A program made the position numbers and the translations under genes. Below, piece after piece: positions 56,969-64,000 of a stretch of 64,000 nt of DNA. The stretch is from Bifidobacterium apri. Lineage in GTDB: Bacteria; Actinomycetota; Actinomycetes; Actinomycetales; Bifidobacteriaceae. The notes under the pieces are model-generated. The model searched no databases. It worked only from the letters and a program-made list of their open reading frames with translations, and was not told where the DNA came from. The stretch's first letter is position 1. Each line of letters opens with the position of its first letter. The stretch lies in contig NZ_WBSO01000002.1 of NCBI RefSeq assembly GCF_009299485.1, positions 62,001 to 126,000 on the forward strand. Direction: 5' to 3'.

Positions 56969-58138
56969 TCAGCGCAAATCGTCCCAGCAGCCCGTCGCTT
57001 CAAGCGCCGCAACCGCAGCCTGGGTATCATCGCACAGCACGGTGATATGCCCCATCTTGCGGTCATGCCTCACTTCGGCCTTCCCATAATCATGCAGATG
57101 CCATTCGGGATGCTCCGGGATAAGCGCGCGCGTCGGCGCCACATGTTGACCGAGCACGTTGACCATGACCGCCGGGCTGAGCAGCTTCGGCTGAGGTAAC
57201 GGCCAGCCCGCGATCCCACGAATATGCTCGTTGAATTGGCTCTCCGAACACGCCTCGATGGTGTAATGCCCGGAATTATGCGGACGGGGCGCCAGCTCGT
57301 TGACAATCACACGATCGTCTTTCGTCACGAACAGTTCGATCGCAAGGATACCGGAAAGCTCAAAACCCTTCGCCAGCCTGACGGCAAGCTCATGCGCCTG
57401 ACGCTCGACCTGCGGCGAAACAGCGGCGGGGGCGATCGTCATATGCAGGATGTTGTTGCGATGTTCATTGCGCACCATCGGGAACGTCACGAAATCACGC
57501 CCATTGCCGGCGACAAGAATCGAAGCCTCGAACGCGAAATCGACGAAGCCTTCCAAAATGGATGGCGGGAACATGCCTTCGCGCCGCGCCCGCTCACGGA
57601 CTGCGGCGAAATCCTCCGGACCGTGCAGTACGGTCTGCCCATGGCCGTCATAGCCGCCGGTACGGGTTTTCAACACCGACGGGTAACCGATTTCCCCGAT
57701 TGCGGCTTCAAGCTGGTCGATGCCGTCGACCTGACGCCACGGGGCCGTCTCCGTACCATGCTCGTTAATGAAGGTCTTCTCATGGACACGGTCCTGCGTC
57801 ACGCGCAGCAGATCCGTACCCTGCGGGATGGCGACAAGGTGACGCACATCATCCAGCGCATCCGCATCAACGTTCTCAAACTCATAGGTGAGCACGTCAC
57901 TGCGTTCTGCGAGCTCGCGAATCGCCGCGACATCGTCATACTCGGCGGTCACCTGGAAATCCGCCACCTGGGCTGTGGGGCAGTCAGGGGTCGGGTCAAG
58001 CACGCCGATGCGGAAACCCATCTGGCGCGCGGACAAGGCCATCATGCGGCCAAGCTGACCACCACCGACGATGCCGATCGTCGAACCCGGCTCGAGATAA
58101 GCGATACGCCCGTTGGTTTCCTCAGACAAGCTCGGCAT
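56969..58138 (-). CDS. purK: N5-CAIR synthetase
   Basis: This 389-residue ATP-grasp enzyme carboxylates AIR (purine step 6a). [44 protein letters not shown] and [17 protein letters not shown] are family motifs. ATG 58138 lies inside the end of purE, so the genes overlap by 17 bases and are coupled. Confidence 0.97.
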   Translation of the reverse strand: MPSLSEETNGRIAYLEPGSTIGIVGGGQLGRMMALSARQMGFRIGVLDPTPDCPTAQVADFQVTAEYDDVAAIRELAERSDVLTYEFENVDADALDDVRHLVAIPQGTDLLRVTQDRVHEKTFINEHGTETAPWRQVDGIDQLEAAIGEIGYPSVLKTRTGGYDGHGQTVLHGPEDFAAVRERARREGMFPPSILEGFVDFAFEASILVAGNGRDFVTFPMVRNEHRNNILHMTIAPAAVSPQVERQAHELAVRLAKGFELSGILAIELFVTKDDRVIVNELAPRPHNSGHYTIEACSESQFNEHIRGIAGWPLPQPKLLSPAVMVNVLGQHVAPTRALIPEHPEWHLHDYGKAEVRHDRKMGHITVLCDDTQAAVAALEATGCWDDLR

Positions 58139-58619
58139 TGGACTGTGCCACCTTCTCCTTGAGGCTTTCGCGATACGCCTTGAGTTCGTCGGCAAGCCGC
58201 CCGTCGGTGATGCTCAGGATGCTCACCGCAAGCAGACCGGCGTTCGTGGCGCCGGAATTGCCGACCGCCGTCGTCGCGACAGGGATGCCACCGGGCATCT
58301 GCACGATGGACAGCAGGGAATCCCACCCGGACAGCGCATGCGAGCGCACCGGCACGCCGATGACCGGCAGCGTGGTCTGCGCGGCGACCATGCCAGGCAG
58401 ATGCGCTGCCCCGCCGGCGCCGGCGATGATGACCTTGATGCCCTTATCGCGCGCGGAATGCGCGAAATCCGCCATGAGTTCAGGCGTACGGTGGGCGGAG
58501 ATCACCTGCTTCATGTACGGCACTTTGAACTGGTCAAGCATCTCACAGGCGTGCTTCATGGTCTCCCAATCGCTCGCCGAACCCATAATCACAGCAACTT
58601 GCGGCGTTTCTTCAGCCAT
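58122..58619 (-). CDS. purE: N5-CAIR mutase
   Basis: The 165-residue class I PurE moves the carboxyl group of N5-CAIR to give [39 protein letters not shown] and [17 protein letters not shown] are diagnostic. GGAGGTAGGA precedes the ATG. It is divergent from the Dxs-like gene. Confidence 0.97.
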   Translation of the reverse strand: MAEETPQVAVIMGSASDWETMKHACEMLDQFKVPYMKQVISAHRTPELMADFAHSARDKGIKVIIAGAGGAAHLPGMVAAQTTLPVIGVPVRSHALSGWDSLLSIVQMPGGIPVATTAVGNSGATNAGLLAVSILSITDGRLADELKAYRESLKEKVAQSNAELV

Positions 58620-58788
58620 TCCTACCTCCAGATCGGACAGAGTGGACGCGTACTCACCACTGTACGCAACGGGTCCGAAAAGCCCCTGACGATTTACGAA
58701 GAAACTGGGGGTATTTTCCCCGCTGAAAACCGAAGCGCCCTGCGTGGTCTACAATTCCGAATCTGGGACAAGCGGAAGGAGCAAGCGT

Positions 58789-60714
58789 ATGGTTGGCGGT
58801 TTTTTGGAGCATATTTCGAGCCCCGCCGACGTCAAAGCGCTTGATTCCGGGGATTTGCCCGCCCTATGCCAAGAGATCCGTACAACCCTGGTGCGGTACG
58901 GCAAGTTGCACGGCGGGCATATCGGTTCGAATCTCGGCATCGTCGAGGCGACTGTGGCCTTGCACCGCGTGTTCGATTCGCCGCTTGACAAAATCGTCTT
59001 CGATGTCTCGCACCAAAGTTACGTGCACAAAATGCTCACCGGACGGGCGCCCGCTTACACGGATGAACGGTTGTTCGGCACGGTGACCGGGTTCACGAAC
59101 CCTCAAGAAAGCGAGCATGACATGTTCGTGCTCGGCCACACCGGCACGTCGATTTCACTGGCATGCGGACTGGCGAAAACCCGCGACCTGATGGGCGGGC
59201 TTGGCGACGCAAGCGGCACGCGCAACGTGATCGCTGTCATCGGCGACGGGTCGCTGAGCAGCGCCATTGCGTTCGAGGGGCTGAACAATGCGGCTGAGCA
59301 GGGCACGAATATGATCATTGTCGTCAACGACAACGAGATGTCCATCGCCGAGGATTTCGGCGGCATGTACGGCCAGCTTGCGCGGCTGCGCGCATCCGGC
59401 GGCACATCGCAACCCAATATCTTCAACGCGTTCGGCCTTGATTACCGGTATGTCGAGGACGGCAACGACGTGACCGCGCTGGTGAAAGCGTTCAGCCAGG
59501 TCAAAGATATCGACCACCCGATCGTCATCCATATCCACACCGCCAAAGGCTTGGGCCTTGACGCCGAGGACGCCGCCGCCGGCGTGAAGGAAGGCCGGTG
59601 CGAAGCCAATCACTGGCAGGATCCATTGGCCCGGCAGGGCTGTCCGCTCGGCGCGCGCAAGCATTACGGCCATCTGGCCATGGCGCAGCTGGAGCCGCGA
59701 TTCGCCGCCGAGCCAGGACTTGTCGTCATCTCCCCCGCCACCCCGGGGTCGAACGGCATCACGCGCGAGTTCCGCGAGCGTGCGGGACGCCATTACGTGG
59801 ATACCGGCATCACCGAGGAGCATGCAGTCGCCTTCGCCTCGGGCATCGCGAAAGCCGGCGGCACGCCCGTGCTGGCGACGAGCGCGACCTTCTTCCAGCG
59901 CACCTTCGACCAGTTGCAGCAGGAATTGTCGCTCAACGGGACGCCGGTGACGCTTCTGGTGTTCGGCGCGGGCATTTCCGGCGCCGACAACACGCATTCC
60001 GGCGCGTTCGACATCCCGATGTTCGCCAATATTCCTGGTTTGACGTATCTGACCCCGACAAGCGGCGCCGCGTTCCTGTCCATGCTTGACTGGTCGACCA
60101 CATCGCGCGAACATGGGGCGGTTGCGATTCGCGTGCCGGGCGAGCCGATTCTCGCCGCCGAACGGGCGGCCGATGCTGACGGTGTTACGTATCCGCGATA
60201 TCGCGGTGCCGTAACGGCAGTGGACGCGGGTGGCAAGGCCGGTGGTGCAACCATGCCGTTCGCCCAGTACCGGGTGACCCGACAGGGTTCGGATGTCGCG
60301 ATTTTCGGCTTGGGCAACATGTATCCGCTTGCCGAGCGTATCGCAGCGCATTTGGCCAAGACGAGCGATGACGGCGCCGCACCGATCAACGCGACGGTCA
60401 TCGACCCGCAGCAGTGCACCAGCCTCGACACCGCGTGCCTTGAGGCGTTGCGCAAGCGTCATTCGCTGGTCGTCACGCTTGAGGATGCACAGATGTCCGG
60501 TGGCTGGGGCGAGCAGGTGACCACGTATTACGCGAACCAGGACGCCCTGAACTCTGCGGATGGTAACGAGTGCATGCGCGTGCTGAACTTCGGCGCCGCC
60601 AAAGAATTCACCGACCGTGTGCCCGCGCAGGACCTATACAAGCGGTACAGCCTGACCGCACCGCAGGTTGAGCAGGCCATCCGCTCCGCGTTGCGACAGC
60701 ATCTTTGCGAGTAG
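58789..60714 (+). CDS. 1-deoxy-D-xylulose-5-phosphate synthase-like enzyme
   Basis: This 641-residue thiamine-diphosphate enzyme has the Dxs layout: HGGHIGSNLG (His44), GDGSLSSAIAFEGLN with VVNDNEMSI, catalytic Glu in EEHAVAFA (Glu343), FFQRTFDQ, GADNTHSGAFD, and a C-terminal transketolase domain. Dxs makes the first isoprenoid precursor from pyruvate and glyceraldehyde 3-phosphate. By motif alignment the phosphate contacts (E. coli Tyr392, Arg420, Arg478) are Ser365, Gly393 and Gly451 here, although Arg398 is kept as Arg371. It may therefore use another acceptor. ATG 58789 follows AAGGAGCAAGCGT. It is monocistronic as far as seen. Confidence 0.8.
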   Translation: MVGGFLEHISSPADVKALDSGDLPALCQEIRTTLVRYGKLHGGHIGSNLGIVEATVALHRVFDSPLDKIVFDVSHQSYVHKMLTGRAPAYTDERLFGTVTGFTNPQESEHDMFVLGHTGTSISLACGLAKTRDLMGGLGDASGTRNVIAVIGDGSLSSAIAFEGLNNAAEQGTNMIIVVNDNEMSIAEDFGGMYGQLARLRASGGTSQPNIFNAFGLDYRYVEDGNDVTALVKAFSQVKDIDHPIVIHIHTAKGLGLDAEDAAAGVKEGRCEANHWQDPLARQGCPLGARKHYGHLAMAQLEPRFAAEPGLVVISPATPGSNGITREFRERAGRHYVDTGITEEHAVAFASGIAKAGGTPVLATSATFFQRTFDQLQQELSLNGTPVTLLVFGAGISGADNTHSGAFDIPMFANIPGLTYLTPTSGAAFLSMLDWSTTSREHGAVAIRVPGEPILAAERAADADGVTYPRYRGAVTAVDAGGKAGGATMPFAQYRVTRQGSDVAIFGLGNMYPLAERIAAHLAKTSDDGAAPINATVIDPQQCTSLDTACLEALRKRHSLVVTLEDAQMSGGWGEQVTTYYANQDALNSADGNECMRVLNFGAAKEFTDRVPAQDLYKRYSLTAPQVEQAIRSALRQHLCE

Positions 60715-60754
60715 CATCTTTTCGAATTGCCATGACGACCCGGATTGCACCGGC

Positions 60755-62239
60755 CTACTGATTCGATTTGATGGCGTCGAGGGCGGGGACGCGCACCGCC
60801 TTGTTCGCCGGACCGAACCCGGAAATCAGGCTGATCAGCGTGGCAAAGGCGATGGCGAACACGTACAGCCACCATGGAATCACCGAAATCCGCGCCGACT
60901 CATCGCCGGTTCCGTTGCCCAGGATCGCCCACTGCAGGTGTTCCGTGCTCACGCCCCCATAACGGATGAGATTGATTGCCAAGGAAATCACAGCACTCAC
61001 CAAGCAGCCGATCACGCCGCCGATCACGCCGATTGCTCCGGCTTCCACAAGAAACATCGCGCGGATGTCATGGACCGTGCAGCCGAGCGCTTTCATGATA
61101 CCGATTTCACGCACCCGTTCGGTGACGGACATAACCATGGTGTTGGCGATGCCGATGGCGGCGACCACCAGCGCGACCGCACCGATACCGCCCAAAATCA
61201 GCTGAATCGAGCGGGTTTGCTCTTTAAGCGAGTCCAGCATGTCCCGGCTCGAGGAGGTCGTGAACCCCATCGTCCTGATCTGGGATTCGACGTCCGCGAC
61301 ATGGTCGATATCCTGCACGCGCACGAGCGCCGAATCATACGCCAGCGAGCTCGTCGCCGCACCTGGCTGGATTTTCGCGACAAGGTCCTTCAACATGCCG
61401 ATGTCCATGAGCAGACCGGATGATGTGGCCTGTCCCTTGCCATAATCCTCCTTGAGCAGCCCGGAAACCTGGATTTGTGTGCCGGAACCGGAAGCCGACG
61501 CCGTATTTTCCGTCGTGGTGGCGGTGGACGATGACGACGTGCTTCCGGAATCGTCGGAGGGTGCGGCAGCCACGGTGATTTTGGTCGTAAGGATATTGAA
61601 GAACGGGTCCTGTACGTCCGACTTATCCCGGCAGCCGTTGGCGCGCTCCTCAGCGGTGCAGGATTCGGCGACATTCATCGGGGCCACCCGGTAGTTGTCG
61701 CCTTCAAGGCGCAAACTATCTGCGAAATCGTATGCCGTGTACTGCCCGGCAAGCACCTCGCCTTGACGCTCAGGTTTGTGCCCGGAGACCAGCTTGTATC
61801 CCATGGCGTCGAACTGGGCCATGTCGATGGCCTCGATCGTCCCGGCATCGTTGGTGTACCGGTTGGCGGGACCTGCGGTAAGGCTCGCCGACGGGTAGGT
61901 GATGTGGCCGGTGGCTGCGGCGACGTACTGCAACGAGCGGAAATCCTTGACGGCCTTGTCATCGAGCCGCGCAGTCGCCGTGCCGGAGCTGTCAGCCATC
62001 CCCATGGGACCGGCAGCCTGCATGCCGCCGGCGCTGTTCGTACCGGTGACGGTGATGATGGTCAAATCGCCCATCGAGGCGAGCATCTGCTTGTTCTGTT
62101 CATCGATGCCGCTGCCAAGCGAAACCATGGTGACGATGGAGCAGCAACCCACCACCACACCGAGCACGGTGAGTATGGTGCGTGATTTGCGGCGGAACAG
62201 GTTCTGCCGACACAGGTGCACGAGGTCGGAGAATCTCAT
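60755..62239 (-). CDS. MacB/FtsX-type ABC exporter permease
   Basis: This 494-residue protein has the MacB topology: one N-terminal helix (ILTVLGVVVGCCSIVTMVS), a large outer domain (about 45-345) with a Ser/Thr-rich insertion (DDSGSTSSSSTATTT), then three C-terminal helices. Such permeases act mechanically with their ATPase to move lipids, peptides or signals at the membrane. The start overlaps the stop of the preceding gene by ATGA, so the three genes form one operon. Confidence 0.88.
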   Translation of the reverse strand: MRFSDLVHLCRQNLFRRKSRTILTVLGVVVGCCSIVTMVSLGSGIDEQNKQMLASMGDLTIITVTGTNSAGGMQAAGPMGMADSSGTATARLDDKAVKDFRSLQYVAAATGHITYPSASLTAGPANRYTNDAGTIEAIDMAQFDAMGYKLVSGHKPERQGEVLAGQYTAYDFADSLRLEGDNYRVAPMNVAESCTAEERANGCRDKSDVQDPFFNILTTKITVAAAPSDDSGSTSSSSTATTTENTASASGSGTQIQVSGLLKEDYGKGQATSSGLLMDIGMLKDLVAKIQPGAATSSLAYDSALVRVQDIDHVADVESQIRTMGFTTSSSRDMLDSLKEQTRSIQLILGGIGAVALVVAAIGIANTMVMSVTERVREIGIMKALGCTVHDIRAMFLVEAGAIGVIGGVIGCLVSAVISLAINLIRYGGVSTEHLQWAILGNGTGDESARISVIPWWLYVFAIAFATLISLISGFGPANKAVRVPALDAIKSNQ

Positions 62240-63456
62240 GAGCGCTCCCCCAGCTGCGAGGCGATCACCTCAGTGGGAGCCTGTCGGTCGGTATCATCCG
62301 CGGCAGGGGTATCGGAGGCGTGCCCCTGCGCTTCCGGCGTGTCGCCGCCGTCCTGATCATCCTGCCAGTCATCCCACTGTTCGTCCATCGCTGAACGCTT
62401 CTTCTTGCGGTGACGCTTCACCAGCACCACAATCACGACAATCACCACAATCGCAACGGCCGCGACCGTGGGCATCAGCCAGACAGGTGTGCCCGGCTGT
62501 TCGTCCTGTATGTCCGCCGCGGTGTCGTCCATGGCGGGAGCAGGTTCGGCGACCGTGAGTTTGACCGGGAATTCCTTGGTTTTCTGCTGACCGTCGGAAT
62601 CTTCATACGTAACAGTGATCTTCGCGTCCAAATCCCCACTGTCCGTGGGTGTGAACGCGTAGGCGATGGTTCCGCTGCCGCCGGAAGCGACGTTGCCGAG
62701 GTACTGCGTCTTTGATACGGTATCGAAGCCCTTGCCGTCCATCGTTGCTTCGACGTTCGAAATGTCGCCTTTGCCTTTGTTCACGTAGGCGAGGGTGATG
62801 GTGCTTTCCTGGCCGTTCTGTGCGTCATCCGGAATGACGGGGTCGTTGATCTGGAAGCGGTCGGGCTGACTGACAGGCACGGAGATCTTCTCGTCCACAC
62901 TGTTGGAGCTGCGCTGGCCGGCATCCACGTATTCGTAACGGAAACTGACGACCACTGCCTGTGCACCGCTTTTCGCGTCAATCAGGGCCTGCATCGGCAC
63001 GGTCTGGCTTTGCGTGGCGCCCGCGGCCAGCTGGGGCACGTAGAAGGTGTTCGTGCCGCCGGCGATGGTCAGCCCGTCACCGCCGTCCACGCCGATGACC
63101 ATATTCTGGACAGCCACCGACCCCTTGTTCTGGAAGGAGAATCCGAGGTCGAACTTGCCGCCAGCCGGAACAGAACCGTCGCCGTAGGTGAAATTCGTGA
63201 TGATGACATTCGGCACCGGGCCGGCGATGGGGGCTGCGCTCTGCCCGGAATCACCGCCAGCATTCTGGTCGGTGTCGTCAACGGGTGTGGCGTGCCGGGT
63301 TCCGGCATCCCCAGCGACGATGGTATCGGCTGCCGCCGCGGCGGCTCGGCCGGACGCCATCGCGCAGACGGGTGCGGACACGCAGGCCACAATCAGGGCG
63401 GCGAGCGCGATGAGCGCGATAATCGGCTTGACGACGATGATTCGGGGACGGTTCAT
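62236..63456 (-). CDS. Exported, membrane-anchored protein with CARDB-like domains
   Basis: This 406-residue protein has a signal peptide (KPIIALIALAALIVACVSAP), two beta-sandwich domains of the CARDB/NEW3 kind (NVIITNFTYGDGSVPAGGKF; LAYVNKGKGDISNVEATMDG), a C-terminal membrane helix (VWLMPTVAAVAIVVIVVIVV) and a basic then acidic tail inside. It takes the place of the MacA-type adaptor next to a MacB-like permease and ATPase, so it may be the exporter's outer partner. That role is inferred from position. The ribosome site is weak (AGAGAGAAAG). Confidence 0.75.
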   Translation of the reverse strand: MNRPRIIVVKPIIALIALAALIVACVSAPVCAMASGRAAAAAADTIVAGDAGTRHATPVDDTDQNAGGDSGQSAAPIAGPVPNVIITNFTYGDGSVPAGGKFDLGFSFQNKGSVAVQNMVIGVDGGDGLTIAGGTNTFYVPQLAAGATQSQTVPMQALIDAKSGAQAVVVSFRYEYVDAGQRSSNSVDEKISVPVSQPDRFQINDPVIPDDAQNGQESTITLAYVNKGKGDISNVEATMDGKGFDTVSKTQYLGNVASGGSGTIAYAFTPTDSGDLDAKITVTYEDSDGQQKTKEFPVKLTVAEPAPAMDDTAADIQDEQPGTPVWLMPTVAAVAIVVIVVIVVLVKRHRKKKRSAMDEQWDDWQDDQDGGDTPEAQGHASDTPAADDTDRQAPTEVIASQLGERS

Positions 63457-63548
63457 GGTGGTCTTTCTCTCTGATTTTCGGAAAATTTGCTGTTGAGGAA
63501 TGCCGCTGTGCGATTGACGCGGGGCACCCGGCTGCACGTGATATCGGC

Positions 63549-64000
63549 CTATTCGTCTTGCTCGGTGTCATGGACGATACGCCCGTCCAACAAGGTGACG
63601 ATGCGATCCGCGTAGGCGGCCATATGCTCGTCATGCGTGACCAGCACGATGGTCTGGCCATTCTCGCGGGCGAAATCGCGGATCATGTCCATGATGTCGA
63701 CTTTCGTCTTGGAATCAAGATTGCCGGTCGGTTCGTCGGCGAACACGACTTGCGGGCGGGTGACGAACGCGCGGGCGATACCAACACGCTGCTGCTGGCC
63801 GCCGGACATCTGCGAGGGGTAATGGTTCAGGCGCTTGCCGAGCCCGACGCGCCTGAGCATCGCCCGCGCCCGGGCTTCGCGCTCCTCGCGTGGCACCCCG
63901 CGGAACATGAGCGGCATCGCAACGTTTTCGACGGCGTTGAGTCCGGGTAGCAGATTGTAGGACTGGAAAACGAAACCGATGTGCTTTTGCCTGAATTCGG
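63549..64000 (-). CDS. MacB-type ABC exporter ATPase (cut by window end)
   Basis: The C-terminal 150 residues of an ATPase are visible: Q loop FVFQSYNLLPGLNAVENV, signature MSGGQQQRVGIARAF, Walker B VVFADEPTGNLDS and switch His in LVTHDEHMA. Motifs are those of the LolD/MacB exporter group. Walker A lies beyond the window. It is 92 bases upstream of the CARDB-like gene. Confidence 0.93.
   Translation of the reverse strand, partial: EFRQKHIGFVFQSYNLLPGLNAVENVAMPLMFRGVPREEREARARAMLRRVGLGKRLNHYPSQMSGGQQQRVGIARAFVTRPQVVFADEPTGNLDSKTKVDIMDMIRDFARENGQTIVLVTHDEHMAAYADRIVTLLDGRIVHDTEQDE

Overview
The window is high-GC DNA that reads like a Bifidobacterium chromosome (Actinomycetota, Bifidobacteriaceae). 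The signs are an actinobacterial PGKGP-type elongation factor P, a type-2 (mycobacterial-like) PyrF, an actinobacterial CarA active site (GICFGNQ), the gene order efp-nusB-carA-carB-pyrF-gmk beside tuf-fusA-rpsG-rpsL, single-chain PurL, and dispersed purine genes. The genus is an inference from gene content and order; no database comparison was run.

Layout. 1-8.2 kb: end of ilvD, then on the minus strand efp, nusB, carA, carB, pyrF, gmk (pyrimidine and nucleotide synthesis, with overlapping carA/carB/pyrF). 8.4-12.8 kb: the str operon on the minus strand (rpsL, rpsG, fusA, tuf). 12.8-17.4 kb: an accessory patch with a decayed IS21-type istA, a membrane protein of unknown function and tRNA-His. 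17.4-26.8 kb: a putative polyamine/GABA utilisation locus with a class III aminotransferase, the polyamine ABC transporter potABCD, an AsnC/Lrp regulator and a YneI-like semialdehyde dehydrogenase. Repeats of a 16-bp box spaced exactly 31 bp lie upstream of the aminotransferase and dehydrogenase genes and, less regularly, in the potA/lrp gap. 27.1-34.5 kb: a glycosyltransferase, purT, purC and purL. 34.7-41.7 kb: accessory membrane and surface genes, including a duplicated four-cysteine membrane protein, a zinc-ribbon membrane protein, a HicB-like fusion protein and a membrane-anchored GH5 glucanase. 41.8-47.5 kb: galE, then purF-purM-purD. 48.2-54.8 kb: envelope genes (LtaS-like synthase, membrane esterase, MprF-like protein). 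55.1-58.6 kb: an orphan znuA-like lipoprotein with a perfect Zur-type box, a Fur/Zur regulator, and purK-purE. 58.8-64 kb: a Dxs-like enzyme and a MacB-type ABC exporter locus cut by the window end.

The purine genes in the window cover PurF, PurD, PurT, PurL, PurM, PurK, PurE and PurC, i.e. every step from PRPP to SAICAR. purC and purF share a 21-bp upstream element (19 of 21 identical) at nearly the same distance from their starts.

Between genes, mostly at 3' ends, lie arrays of hairpin-forming repeats in at least three families: (1) TTCTGCCGAC/GTCGGCAGAA, (2) ACAAACTnnCTACGC and its complement, (3) a 73-75-bp tandem unit centred on TTTGTGAG/CTCACAAA. In family 2 the paired arms change together, which suggests that the fold is what is kept.

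Three enzymes lack residues their families normally need: PyrF (two of four catalytic residues), PurF (one of four Fe-S cysteines) and the Dxs-like protein (all three substrate-phosphate contacts).
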